A DNA stretch of 54,308 nucleotides from Synechococcus sp. Tobar12-5m-g (GTDB taxonomy: Bacteria; Cyanobacteriota; Cyanobacteriia; PCC-6307; Cyanobiaceae): positions 1-54,308 of the forward strand of contig NZ_JAGQBB010000021.1 of assembly GCF_024345415.1 (NCBI RefSeq). The letters are read 5' to 3'. Positions within the stretch are counted from its first letter, which is position 1. Every line of letters begins with the position of its first letter. A program made the translations under genes and the position numbers. The notes beneath the pieces are model-generated. The model worked only from the letters and a program-made list of their open reading frames with translations. It had not been told where the DNA came from and searched no databases. Positions 30,631 to 39,153 of the stretch are shown piece after piece.

Positions 30631-30693
30631 GATCTTTTCCTCGGCTGTAGGGCCTTCATAGCTTTTGCGTGAACGGGACTGGGACGCGGCCAT
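30631..30693 (-). pseudogene. ArdC-like 5' relic (second copy)
   Basis: Twenty-one codons, MAASQSRSRKSYEGPTAEEK and I, match the start of the ArdC-like frame at 28993 (SRSRKSCDGPTAEEKIV). The similarity at DNA level extends upstream through the start codon to about 30745, matching 28930-29045. After the Ile codon the frame changes to unrelated sequence. Confidence 0.65.
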
Positions 30694-30749
30694 GAACGGC
30701 AAAGCGCGGGACGACTGAGTGGTGCCCCAGGGCGGCAAGGGAGGCGAGG

Positions 30750-31235
30750 CACGAGCAGCTCGCGCAGCCCTTGCCCAGGCGGATGATGCGCGATCCCACC
30801 GCAAGCCCCAGATGGGCCAGGCCTGCCTGCCGGCGCCGCTGGGCTGACATGGCGCTGGTGCCCAGCTTTGCGCCGATCTGGCGGAGGCTCTGGCCCTCCA
30901 GGAGCGAGAGCCGAATCACGGCCGCCTGGGCCGCTGGCAGCCGATCCAGCAGGGCTTCCACGTTGGCGGCCTTCCGGCTGATCGATCCAGATGGCGCCAC
31001 TGGGCAAAGGTGCATGCAGGCTCTGGTGGGCCCAGGGGTGGGTGCCTTTCTCGTGCTCCCGCCGCGGGACGCGGACCAGGCGGCCGTGATCGCGCAGGTG
31101 GTGGAGCAGGGCGCCCTTGATGCAGCGCCTGAGATAGACGGCGGCAGAAACGGGCTCGGTGACTTGCCGGCAGGAGAGCCAGAGCTGCATCTGGGCCACC
31201 TGGCGGGCATCCTCCAGCTCGATTGATGCAGGGCG
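30750..31235 (-). pseudogene. Sigma-70 family factor, frameshifted
   Basis: In one frame a region-2-like part is seen (QMQLWLSCRQVTEPVSAAVY, then LRRCIKGALLHHLRDHGRLV and RVPRREHEKGTHPWAHQSLH). In another a region-4-like part follows (LLDRLPAAQAAVIRLSLLEG, then QSLRQIGAKLGTSAMSAQRR). One base change near 30980 would join them. The N-terminal start could not be identified. Small sigma-like genes of this kind accompany ArdC-type genes in some cyanobacterial accessory regions. Here both are damaged. Confidence 0.65.
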
Positions 31236-31255
31236 TTTGACCTGGACGGGCGAGC

Positions 31256-31408
31256 ATGGATGTGATCGCTGTCCACGTGATGACCTCCCGCAACAATCTC
31301 TGGCCACTGCTGGCCTTGGGGGTGCTGCTGGTTGGCCTGGGCTTGCAGGTGGTTCACAGCCTGGGGGGAACCCAGCGGGATCCACGCCGGGAGCTGCGCA
31401 AGTTCTGA
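31256..31408 (+). CDS. Small single-pass membrane protein
   Basis: A 50-residue frame, MDVIAVHVMTSRNNLWPLLA, then LGVLLVGLGLQVVHSLGGTQ and a basic end RDPRRELRKF. It has one clear transmembrane helix of about 20 residues followed by a short charged tail, the pattern of small membrane proteins. A start at ATG 31280 (MTSRNNLW) is equally possible. It is divergent from the sigma-factor pseudogene and converges on the tmRNA gene. Confidence 0.5.
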   Translation: MDVIAVHVMTSRNNLWPLLALGVLLVGLGLQVVHSLGGTQRDPRRELRKF

Positions 31409-31415
31409 AAGGGAT

Positions 31416-31433
31416 GGGGGCCTTCCAGCCCCC
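31416..31433 (-). terminator. Hairpin at the end of ssrA
   Basis: GGGGGC-TGGAAG-GCCCCC forms a six-pair GC stem on the minus strand, directly after the tmRNA coding piece. It is followed by ATCCCTTTC rather than a clean T-run. It may be a terminator or the last hairpin of the RNA. It also overlaps the region just after the small membrane protein gene on the plus strand. Confidence 0.45.
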
Positions 31434-31439
31434 GTGAGT

Positions 31440-31700
31440 CAATTGGGTGATAAGGCTGACTTACCCCATCTCCCTAAGGAGTCAGGCGGCCACAGGGGCG
31501 GGCTGACGGGAGAAAGCAACGATGTTGTTCGCTGTTACGGATTTGCTCTTACCGAGCAGGCTTCAGTCACCCTCCTACTACCCCGTCGAAACCATTGCAG
31601 CCCCTGGATGAACCCGCTGGAAGGCGGGTGAAATGGAGCTGAGCGGAATCGAACCGCTGTCCGAAGCACCGGTGTGAGCCACCTAGTCCGCCCGAGGACG
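31440..31700 (-). ncRNA. ssrA: Two-piece (permuted) tmRNA
   Basis: On the minus strand the acceptor piece comes first: GGTGGCTCACACCGGTGCTT, then the T-arm GACAGCGGTTCGATTCCGCT and CAGCTCCA ending at 31634 with an encoded CCA. A spacer at 31605-31633 follows, then the coding piece from GGGGCTG at 31604 with the typical ATGGTTTCGACG. The 7-bp acceptor stem pairs GGGGCTG with CAGCTCC (one G-U). The tag frame at 31532-31482 reads ANNIVAFSRQPAPVAA and TGA, very near other alpha-cyanobacterial tags. The RNA rescues stalled ribosomes with SmpB. The permuted order requires removal of the spacer to yield two RNA chains. The outer ends are approximate. Confidence 0.93.
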
Positions 31701-31793
31701 GACCTGATGATTGTGGCACCTGTTCCACCTGGCCTTCCACCCGGCAGGGTGAGCATCACCGAACCCTCTCTGCCGCCCCGGCCGATCCCCCCG

Positions 31794-32957
31794 ATGAACG
31801 CCCCGTTTGCCTGCATCGCCGTGGTGCCGCCGGGGCTGGAGGAGCCGGGTGCCGCCGAGCTGGCCGCCCTTGGCGCCGAGGCGGTGCAACCCCTGCGCCG
31901 GGCCGTGGCCTTCCGCTGCGACGACGCCTGCCTCTACCGGCTGCATCTGCGGGCCCGGCTGCCCTTCCGGATCCTGCGGGAGCTGGCCCGCTTCCCCTGC
32001 AACGGCCCGGAGCAGCTCTATGCCGGCGTGCAGGCCTCCGCCGACTGGGACCACTGGCTGCCACCGCAGCGCAGTTTCCGGGTGGAGGTGAGCGGCACAG
32101 CGCCCGGCCTCAGCCATAGCCACTTCACCGCCCTGCAGGTGAAGAACGCCATCGTCGATCGGCAACGGCAGCGTTGGGGCGCGCGCTCCTCGATCGACCT
32201 GGAGGATCCCGACCTCTGCCTCCATCTGCACCTGGGCGCCGCCAAGCGCGGCAGTGAGGCGGTGCTGAGCCTGGATGGCTCGGCCGGCAGCCTGCACCGG
32301 CGCGGCTGGCGGGCCGCCATGGGCCTGGCGCCGCTCAAGGAGAACCTGGCCGCCGGCCTGATCGGTTTCACCGGCTGGGATGGCCGCGTGCCCTTGGCCG
32401 ATCCGCTCTGTGGATCCGGCACCCTGCTGATCGAGGCGGCCTGCGCTGCCCTGGGCCGGGCGCCTGGCCTGGTGGGCCGAGAGCTGGCCCTGCGCCGCTG
32501 GGCCGATTTCGACGCGGTGCTCTGGGAGCGGGAGTCGGCATCGGCGGCCGCCCTGGCCCGTGATGATCTGGCGGAGGGCCTTCCCCTGGCGCCGATCATC
32601 GGCATGGAGCGGGACCAGGCCGTGCTGGAGCAGGCCGCCGCCAACGCCACGGCGGCCGGCGTGGCCCCCTGGCTGGCGTTGCAACACGGCGACTGCCGAG
32701 ACTTCGTGCCACCCCCGCAGCCGGGGGTGATCGTCTGCAATCCGCCCTACGGCGAGCGCCTCGGCGCCGGAGAAGACCTCGAGCAGCTCTACGGCGATCT
32801 CGGCGCCATGGTCAAGGCGCGCTGTTCCGGCTGGACCCTCTGGCTGCTGAGCGGCAACGCCGAGCGCACCGGCGCCCTGCGAATGAAAGCCAGCCGCCGC
32901 ATCCCCGTGAGCAACGGCGGCATCGATTGCCGCTGGTTGAAATACGAGATCCGTTGA
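31794..32957 (+). CDS. THUMP-domain class I SAM RNA methyltransferase
   Basis: A 387-residue enzyme of the RlmL/Trm14-like group. A THUMP-containing N-terminal half (ARLPFRILRELARFPCNGPE, then SFRVEVSGTAPGLSHSHFTA and LHLGAAKRGSEAVLSLDGSA) is followed by a Rossmann methyltransferase. Its blocks are LKENLAAGLIGFTGWDG, PLADPLCGSGTLLIEAACA, GMERDQAVLEQAAANATAAG, and the N6-guanine/adenine-type NPPY motif at 316-319 (VIVCNPPYGERLGAGEDLEQ). The ATG at 31794 starts the family similarity (MNAPFACIAVVPPGLEEPGA). It likely methylates guanosine in 23S rRNA or tRNA. A decayed copy of its last 25 codons lies at 35703-35781. Confidence 0.9.
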   Translation: MNAPFACIAVVPPGLEEPGAAELAALGAEAVQPLRRAVAFRCDDACLYRLHLRARLPFRILRELARFPCNGPEQLYAGVQASADWDHWLPPQRSFRVEVSGTAPGLSHSHFTALQVKNAIVDRQRQRWGARSSIDLEDPDLCLHLHLGAAKRGSEAVLSLDGSAGSLHRRGWRAAMGLAPLKENLAAGLIGFTGWDGRVPLADPLCGSGTLLIEAACAALGRAPGLVGRELALRRWADFDAVLWERESASAAALARDDLAEGLPLAPIIGMERDQAVLEQAAANATAAGVAPWLALQHGDCRDFVPPPQPGVIVCNPPYGERLGAGEDLEQLYGDLGAMVKARCSGWTLWLLSGNAERTGALRMKASRRIPVSNGGIDCRWLKYEIR

Positions 32958-33017
32958 TCGGGTGTTAACCCGGATCTCCAGAACGCCGATAGAATGCGCC
33001 CGGCAATTCCCTACAGC

Positions 33018-34652
33018 ATGGACCCCATCTTCACTGAGCTGAGAGATCTGGTTCTCGAGGCCGAGCGCGACCCGGCGCAGGATACGGCCGAGGCCGCCAT
33101 CGCCCTGCTGAAGGACTGGCTCGCGTCCCACACCGACGATCTGCTCAGCAAGAAGGGCGTTGGGGAATACAACGGCACGATGATGCAGTGGTTCCATTGG
33201 TACACCCCGGCCGATGGCCAGCACTGGAGGCGATTGCTGGCGGAAACACCCGCCCTGGCCAAGTTGGGCATCACCGGCCTCTGGCTGCCGCCGGCCAACA
33301 AGGGCATCGGTGGCGCCAACGACGTGGGCTATGGCACCTACGACCTCTTCGACCTGGGAGAGTTCGACCAGAAGGGCACGGTGGCCACTAAATATGGAAC
33401 CAAAGATGAGTATCTGGCCGTGATCAAGGCCTGCCATGACCACGGCATCCAGGTGTATGCCGATGCGGTGCTGAACCACAAGATGGCGGCTGATTTCGAG
33501 GAGGATTTCGAGGCCATCCCTTTCAACCCCTCCAACCGCTACGAACCCCTGGGAGAAGCACGGACGATCCGCTCCTGGACGGGATACAACTTTCCTGCAC
33601 GCAACAAGCTCCACTCCAGCATGGACTGGCACTGGTGGCATTTCGATGCAGTGGATTACAACAGCCTCGACCCTGGTTTCAAGGCGATCTGGCGCATGAA
33701 GGACAAGCAGTTCGAAGGCAACGTCGATCTGGAGAGTGGCAACTACGACTATCTGATGGGGTGCGATCTTGACATCAACCATCCTGAGGTGCGTGGGGAG
33801 CTAAAACACTGGGGCGAGTGGATGCTGGATCATGTGGGTGTCGATGGCTTCCGCCTCGATGCGATCAAGCACATCAGCAGCGATTTCTTCGGCGAATGGG
33901 TCCAGCACCTGGAGGACTACGCGAAGCGTGATCTCTTCATTGTGGGCGAGTACTGGACCTACAACCTCGCCACCTTGAGCTGGTATGCCGCGAACACCGG
34001 CGGTAAGCTCAGCCTCTTCGATGCACCTCTCCACAACAATTTTCACCAAGCGAGCCGCAACGGTGAGGGCTTCGACATGCGCACCATTCTCGATGGCACG
34101 CTGATGAAGGAGATGCCACTGCTGGCGGTGACGATTGTGGAGAATCATGACACCCAGCCATTGCAGGCCCTGGAATCGGTGGTGGAGGGCTGGTTCAAGC
34201 CCCTGGCCTACGCAATCATTTTGTTGCGGCGGGAGGGCTACCCCTGCATCTTCCATCCCGATTACTACGGCGCCCACTACATCGATAAGGGTCGCGATGG
34301 CAACACCTACGAAATCTGGCTCAACAGCCATCACGCCATCCTCGACAAGCTGCTGCTGGCTCGCAACCTGTTCGCCTACGGCGACCAGTACGACTATTTC
34401 GATCACGTTCACACCATCGGTTGGACGCGGCTCGGCAGCACTGAGCATCCCCACGCCATGGCGGTGCTGCTCAGCGCTGGTCCGGGAGGGAGCAAGTGGA
34501 TGGAAGTGGGCAAGCCCCACACCCTGTTCCGCGATCTCACCGGCCACCTCAGTGATCCGATCACCACCAATGAGCACGGCTGGGCGGAGTTCCGCTGCCA
34601 GGGCGGCTCGGTTTCCGTCTGGGTGGAGGAGGCTGGCCTCCCGCAGGATTGA
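33018..34652 (+). CDS. Cytoplasmic alpha-amylase (GH13)
   Basis: A 544-residue GH13 amylase without a signal peptide, so it would act on internal glycogen or maltodextrins. The four conserved regions are visible: VYADAVLNHK, GVDGFRLDAIKHI with nucleophile Asp281, FIVGEYW with acid/base Glu311, and TIVENHDTQPL with Asp378. The barrel begins NGTMMQWFHWYTPADGQHWR and the protein ends with an all-beta C domain. The N-terminal 50 residues form a helical extension. The ATG at 33018 is preferred to 32994. A TAGAAT-like -10 lies at 32991, and the gene follows the RNA methyltransferase by 60 bases. A broken paralogue lies at 35850. Confidence 0.93.
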   Translation: MDPIFTELRDLVLEAERDPAQDTAEAAIALLKDWLASHTDDLLSKKGVGEYNGTMMQWFHWYTPADGQHWRRLLAETPALAKLGITGLWLPPANKGIGGANDVGYGTYDLFDLGEFDQKGTVATKYGTKDEYLAVIKACHDHGIQVYADAVLNHKMAADFEEDFEAIPFNPSNRYEPLGEARTIRSWTGYNFPARNKLHSSMDWHWWHFDAVDYNSLDPGFKAIWRMKDKQFEGNVDLESGNYDYLMGCDLDINHPEVRGELKHWGEWMLDHVGVDGFRLDAIKHISSDFFGEWVQHLEDYAKRDLFIVGEYWTYNLATLSWYAANTGGKLSLFDAPLHNNFHQASRNGEGFDMRTILDGTLMKEMPLLAVTIVENHDTQPLQALESVVEGWFKPLAYAIILLRREGYPCIFHPDYYGAHYIDKGRDGNTYEIWLNSHHAILDKLLLARNLFAYGDQYDYFDHVHTIGWTRLGSTEHPHAMAVLLSAGPGGSKWMEVGKPHTLFRDLTGHLSDPITTNEHGWAEFRCQGGSVSVWVEEAGLPQD

Positions 34653-34737
34653 GCCAGCGCTGAGCCACCCCAGGGTGAACATGCTCTGGGTGCAACATCC
34701 CATTTCCTGATCCTCCCAATTCCCCGACAGCTCATCC

Positions 34738-35511
34738 ATGGGTTTCCGCTACCTCGACGCCATCGCCACCCAGGCCAATCTGAAGCAGTTTCTTGAGCTG
34801 GCAGATCTGGCCGTGGGCAGCGGGGCCGACGCCGGCAATGCGTTCCTGCTCTCCCACCGGCTGCGTGACTCCAAGCCGATGAAGCTCTGCACCACCTTGC
34901 TCCAGCGTGATCCCGCCGCGTCCGCCCTGATCAAGGAACGGCGGCTGTGTGGTCCCTACGACGCCGAAGCCCTCAAACGCCTGCCCAAGGGAAGCCTCGG
35001 TCACACCTATGCCACCGCCTTGGGTGCGCTCGGTTACGACATCAACTTCTTCCCGGAGCCGTCGTTTTACAACGACCTGGAAACCGATGCCGATTACATC
35101 AACTACCGGGTCTACGCCACCCATGACCTCCATCACATCATCAGTGGCTTCAGCCTCGACGGCCGCGGCGAAATCGGTGTCATCAGCATCAGCGTGGGTC
35201 AGTTCAACCACCCCGGCCTCGGCTTCCTTGATCTGGTGCTCCTGCTGATGACCTGGTTACGATCCGATGTTCCCTTCGATGCGATCGAGGGCGCCGAGCA
35301 GCAGGCCCGCACCGCCCGCTACACCCTCGGGATGATACTCAAAGGCCTGGAGATGGCGGAGAAGGCCAAGCCCCTGTTCCCGGTGCTCTGGGAGGAGCGC
35401 ATGGACCAGAACCTCGAGGAGCTGCGGGCTGAGCTGGGGATCGAGGCCGTGAAGGAGGGGCCGATGAGCTGGTACAGCAACCCCTCCATCACTGCGGCGC
35501 TGGCAGCCTGA
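34738..35511 (+). CDS. Coq4-family protein
   Basis: A 257-residue protein with the metal-binding signature HDxxHx11E of Coq4: His129, Asp130, His133 and Glu145, seen as THDLHHIISGFSLDGRGEIG. Other matching segments are LKRLPKGSLGHTYATALGAL and the helical C terminus LGMILKGLEMAEKAKPLFPV. In eukaryotes Coq4 acts in ubiquinone synthesis. In cyanobacteria, which make plastoquinone, the role is unclear and may be in another prenyl-lipid step. It follows the amylase gene by 85 bases on the same strand. Confidence 0.85.
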   Translation: MGFRYLDAIATQANLKQFLELADLAVGSGADAGNAFLLSHRLRDSKPMKLCTTLLQRDPAASALIKERRLCGPYDAEALKRLPKGSLGHTYATALGALGYDINFFPEPSFYNDLETDADYINYRVYATHDLHHIISGFSLDGRGEIGVISISVGQFNHPGLGFLDLVLLLMTWLRSDVPFDAIEGAEQQARTARYTLGMILKGLEMAEKAKPLFPVLWEERMDQNLEELRAELGIEAVKEGPMSWYSNPSITAALAA

Positions 35512-35527
35512 GTGAACCGCCGCAGCT

Positions 35528-35662
35528 TCAGCGGCCCAGAATGGCTCGGGGGGTGCGGCTGATCAGCCGCCGCTTCTCACTGTCGGCCTCCTGCAGGGCG
35601 ATGCGCACATGCAGATCCTTCACCGAGGTGACCAGGGCGCTCACCAGGCTCGCCGCGATCCA
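35528..35662 (-). pseudogene. Holin-like gene 5' remnant
   Basis: The minus strand encodes ASLVSALVTSVKDLHVRIAL, then QEADSEKRRLISRTPRAIL, which matches the start of the holin-like protein at 44588 (ISSVIDLHVRIALQEADKEK, RRLVGG). The rest of that gene is absent. The DNA similarity is strong over about 80 bases (CTCCTGCAGGGCGATGCGCA in both). Confidence 0.7.
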
Positions 35663-35702
35663 GCCGGTGCTGCGGCCCTCCCTGTCGCCCTCACGAGTGC
35701 TC

Positions 35703-35781
35703 TGCGCATGAAGGCAGCCGCCGGGTGCCGGTGAGCAACGGCTGCATCGACTGCCGCTGGCTCCGCCACGAGATCCGCTGA
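35703..35781 (+). pseudogene. RNA methyltransferase 3' remnant
   Basis: The frame gives RMK, then after a one-base shift SRRVPVSNGCIDCRWLRHEI and R before TGA. This matches the end of the RNA methyltransferase at 32957 (RIPVSNGGIDCRWLKYEIR). It lies just before the second amylase copy, exactly where the intact gene lies before the first amylase, so a tandem duplication is likely. Confidence 0.75.
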
Positions 35782-35849
35782 GGCCCGCCACGGCAACTCC
35801 GGGCCAGCACTGCTAGCGATGGGTCCTGCCTACGCCGCCTCCAGCTCCC

Positions 35850-37499
35850 ATGGCCTCACCTTTTGAAGCGCTCAAAGGGCAGGTTCTCGCCGTGGAGAGG
35901 GATCCGGCCCTCGGCACCGGCACGTCGACGGTGGCCCTGCTGCAGCAGTGGCTGGCCAGCCACGAAGCCGAAATCAGCGCCCGCAAGCTGGCGGCACCCA
36001 CGGAATTCAACGGCACGCTGATGCAGTGGTTCCACTGGTGGACCAGCGAGGGCGACGGCAGCCACTGGCGGCGGCTCAAGGAGGAGGCACCGGCCCTGGC
36101 CAAGGCCGGCATCACCGCCCTGTGGTTGCCCCCGGCCTACATGGGCGGCAGCGTGTGGGACGTGGGCTATGGCACCTACGACCTGTTCGATCTGGGCGAG
36201 TTCAACCAGAAGGGCACGGTGCGCACGAAGTACGGCACGAAGGATGAATACCTGGAGGCGGTGAAGGCCTGCCGAGGGGCGCGAATCCAGGTGTACGCGG
36301 ATGTGGTGTTCAACCACAAGATGAATGCCGACGAACAGGAGGAGTATCCAGCCACGCCCTACGACCCCTCCGACCGCAACAGGCCCCTTGGCGATGAGCG
36401 CTCGATCGGCGGCTGGACCCGTTACCGCTTCGACGGCCGCGCCAACAAGTACTCCACCATGCAGTGGCACTGGTACCACTTCGACGCCGTCGATTTCAAC
36501 GGACTCGATCCTGGCTGCAAGGCCGTGTGGCGCTCCCACGGCGCCGCCTTCGAACACAGTGTGGATCTGTAGAAGGGCAATGACGACTTTCTGATGGGCT
36601 GCGACTCAACGTGAGCCATCCCGAGGTGCGCGGCGAACTGAAGTACTGGGGCCAATGGACCCTGGGAACCGTGGGGGTGGATGGCTTCCGGCTCGATGCG
36701 ATCAAGCACATCGCCAGCAACTTCTTCCTCGACTGGATCACGGAGCTGGAAGACCACGCCCAGTGCGATCTGTTCGTGGTGGGCGAGTACTGGAGCTACA
36801 ACATCGAAACCCTCCACTGGTACGCGGCCAACAGCGGCGGGCGCATGAGCCTCTGCGATGCGCCGCTGAACATGAACTTTCACCAGGCCAGCCACAGCGG
36901 CGGCAACGACGACATGAGCCGCCTCCTCGACGGCACCTTGATGCAGCAGATCCCCCTGCTGGCAGTGACGCTGGTGGACAACCACGACACCCAACCGCTG
37001 CAGTCGCTGGAATCGGTGGTGGAGGCCTGGTTCAAACCCCTCGCCTTCGCCGTGATCCTGCTGCGTGACCAGGGCTATCCGTGCATCTTCCAGGCCGATT
37101 ACTACGGCGCCGATTACACGGACAGCAAAAACGGCCACGACTACAGGATCCTTCTGCCCAGCCACCGCTTCCGGATCGACCGCTTCCTGCTGGCCCGCGG
37201 CCACTGCGCCTACGGCCCCCAGTACGACTATCTCGACCACTTCAACAGCATCGGCTGGACCCGACTGGGGACCCCCGGGTCACCCGCACGCCATGGCGGT
37301 GCTGATGAGCGACGGGCCCGCCGGCAGCAAGTGGATGGAGGTGGGGAAGCGAAACACCACCATCCGCGACCTGACCGGGCACATTCAGGCGTCGATCACC
37401 ACCAACGGAGATGGCTGGGCGGAATGGCTCTGCCCGGGGGGCTCGGTGTCGGTGTGGGTGGAGGAGGCGGCCCTGGCGGAGATGGGAGTGACGCTCTGA
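35850..37499 (+). pseudogene. Second alpha-amylase, disrupted
   Basis: This copy aligns along its full length with the amylase at 33018, starting MASPFEALKGQVLAVERDPA. Three lesions are seen. An in-frame TAG at 36570-36572 sits where the other gene has a Glu codon. A one-base deletion near 36606 lies between FLMGCD and NVSHPEVRGELK. Another shift near 37277 lies between GWTRLGTP and HPHAMAVLMSDGPAG. The catalytic blocks GFRLDAIKHI, VVGEYW and LVDNHDTQPL are still present, so decay is recent. A product could arise only through several recoding events, which is unlikely. Confidence 0.88.
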
Positions 37500-37533
37500 A
37501 GGGCGCTGGGCCCCGGCGGCGCAGGTTCTGCTG

Positions 37534-38025
37534 GTGGTCGTCCTGCTCCTGGTCAGCCTGGCCGTGCTGATGCCGTCGCTGCTGGTGCGTGGGGTGGTGG
37601 CCCGGCTGGTGCCTGGGGTGATGTTCTGTGCGCCCACCAGGGAACCCCTGCTCGCCCTCACGATCGACGACGGGCCTGGCCCAGGCTCAGACGCCCTGCT
37701 GGACCTGTTGCGGAGATTGAACGTGCGGGCCAGCTTCTTTGTGATCGGTAGCCACCTGGAGAGGAACCCAGGTTTCGTCGCGCGGGCCCTGGAGGAGGGC
37801 CACGAGGTGGGCAACCACCTCTGGCGGGATGGGCGCGCCGCCGGCCTGTCGAAGGCCGACTTCCTGCGCCAGTTGCTGGCAACGGAGCGGGCGATCCAGC
37901 AAGCCGCCCCATCGGGATGGGCAGCCTTGCGCTGGTTTCGCCCAGGCGGCGGCTGGTTCCATCCCGCCATGCCACAACTCCACAACGGCAACGAATTCCG
38001 CTGCGAGCCCAGGCACCGCCCTTGA
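37534..38025 (+). pseudogene. Polysaccharide deacetylase, C-terminally truncated
   Basis: A 163-residue frame starting at GTG 37534, with a hydrophobic anchor (VVVLLLVSLAVLMPSLLV). The NodB-type start follows: LLALTIDDGPGPGSDALLDL, then RASFFVIGSHLERNPGFVAR and EEGHEVGNHLWRDGRAAGLS. The metal-binding Asp pair is kept, but the second His of the usual HxxxH is Asp (NHLWRD). The RFRPGGG motif is present (RWFRPGGGWFHPAMPQL), after which the frame ends; the last third with the catalytic His is missing. It is therefore probably inactive. It follows the amylase pseudogene closely. Confidence 0.7.
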
Positions 38026-38044
38026 TCTGAACACGGAAGCAGGT

Positions 38045-38311
38045 ATGGCCGCCCTGACCCGGTCGATCGATGATCAATTGGCGATCCTCAACAGGCCCAC
38101 CTTCCAGATCGACGATAGGTTCGCCAGAAGTTCCTCCCAGAAGCTGAACCAGCTGCTCAACGCCCAGCCCGTCTCCCCAGCCGAGCCCGCCAGCAGCAAG
38201 ACGAAGAAACCAATCGCCCGAGCCTCATCACTCCAGGGGGAGGCCGCTAGCGGTGGACCCTCTGCATCAACAATTGCGGCTCGACACGTTCCACCGCAGC
38301 GATGGCTCTGA
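38045..38311 (+). CDS. Hypothetical protein, low confidence
   Basis: An 88-residue frame, MAALTRSIDDQLAILNRPTF, then QIDDRFARSSSQKLNQLLNA and a Pro/Ser/Lys-rich tail. No domain is recognised. It overlaps the 3' end of the convergent exported protein by 65 bases, so at least its end is doubtful. The first 60 residues have a plausible amphipathic helix. The alternative is that it is the decayed end of the deacetylase region. Confidence 0.25.
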   Translation: MAALTRSIDDQLAILNRPTFQIDDRFARSSSQKLNQLLNAQPVSPAEPASSKTKKPIARASSLQGEAASGGPSASTIAARHVPPQRWL

Positions 38312-38831
38312 GCCTGGAAACACCGTCCAGGGCCCCGGCGATGCTGCCCGAACGGGCACGCAGCCAGGCAGCCTCAGGCGCGTAATCGAGCTCCTGCGCA
38401 ATGGCGTAGCCCGCCTGCTCCAGTTCGGCGCGGTGGGCTGACAGGGTGGCTCCTTGTCGGAAACGGATGAAGAGTTGCCCGGTGGGAACGGCCAGGGACT
38501 CGCCCCCTTTCGGGGCATAGACCGGGCTGATGGCCTGGGTTGGGGCGAGGGGCGGCGAAGGAGATCCCTGCAGCACGGCAATCCGTTCGGGCTCGAACAA
38601 CAGAACAGCTTTCTCCCTCGGCAGGGGCTCACCATGGAGGGCGAAATAGCCGGGCTTCTGCTCAACGACCAACGCCGTCGATCCTCCCGTGGAGATCTGC
38701 TGCGGGAACCCATCAAACAATTCATTCGCCAGGCTCATGTCACAGACAGTGAGCAACAGAACGACCAACCACAACCCTGGCAACCAACGCGCGATGGGCA
38801 GCAACAGGGAATGGTTGGATGTCCTTCTCAC
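38247..38831 (-). CDS. Exported subtilase-prodomain-like protein
   Basis: A 194-residue protein with an N-terminal signal (MRRTSNHSLLLPIARWLPGL, then WLVVLLLTVCDMSLA) and no protease domain. Residues about 115-190 (GQLFIRFRQGATLSAHRAEL, then EQAGYAIAQELDYAPEAAWL and VSRLRAIAAVERVEPQLL) have the alpha/beta pattern of a fervidolysin-like subtilase prodomain. They align with residues 110-185 of the S8 protease encoded divergently at 39154 (LFVKFEDDEDDEACQGLLQQ). The preceding 80 residues also parallel the N terminus of that protease. It may be an inhibitor or folding helper for a protease; that is inference. Its start is 322 bases from the protease start. Confidence 0.65.
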   Translation of the reverse strand: MRRTSNHSLLLPIARWLPGLWLVVLLLTVCDMSLANELFDGFPQQISTGGSTALVVEQKPGYFALHGEPLPREKAVLLFEPERIAVLQGSPSPPLAPTQAISPVYAPKGGESLAVPTGQLFIRFRQGATLSAHRAELEQAGYAIAQELDYAPEAAWLRARSGSIAGALDGVSRLRAIAAVERVEPQLLMQRVHR

Positions 38832-39153
38832 TCACACCATGACCCAACAACCCATGAGTTTCAAGCTACCACGCGGGACGAAGATCATGACGGATGCCGC
38901 AGCATCGATCTGCCTGCTACCGGGGCACCACGATCACCCAGGATGCAGCTGAAGAAGCATGAAGATTTTCTGGGCTCATGAAGCCTGATCAAGACATGTC
39001 GAGACGGCTCAACTCCGGCTCGCTCCTGAAGGAGCATGAACGCTTGAAGGCCAATCCACGCCGTTGGCAACCCTGCTGCAGCCTCGCAGCTCCATAGCAG
39101 CGACCTAGCTGCAGCAAAGCAATTCCATCCGTTGTTCCCAAGGAGATCGTCCC

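Noticed and set aside
31634-31700. A tRNA on the minus strand, suggested by the T-arm and CCA
   Set aside because: There is no anticodon arm or D-arm. The downstream GGGGCTG, tag frame and pairing identify it as the acceptor piece of tmRNA.
31683-33782. A 699-codon minus-strand frame opposite the RNA methyltransferase and amylase
   Set aside because: It spans two clearly real plus-strand genes and their intergenic region. No conserved motif is seen.
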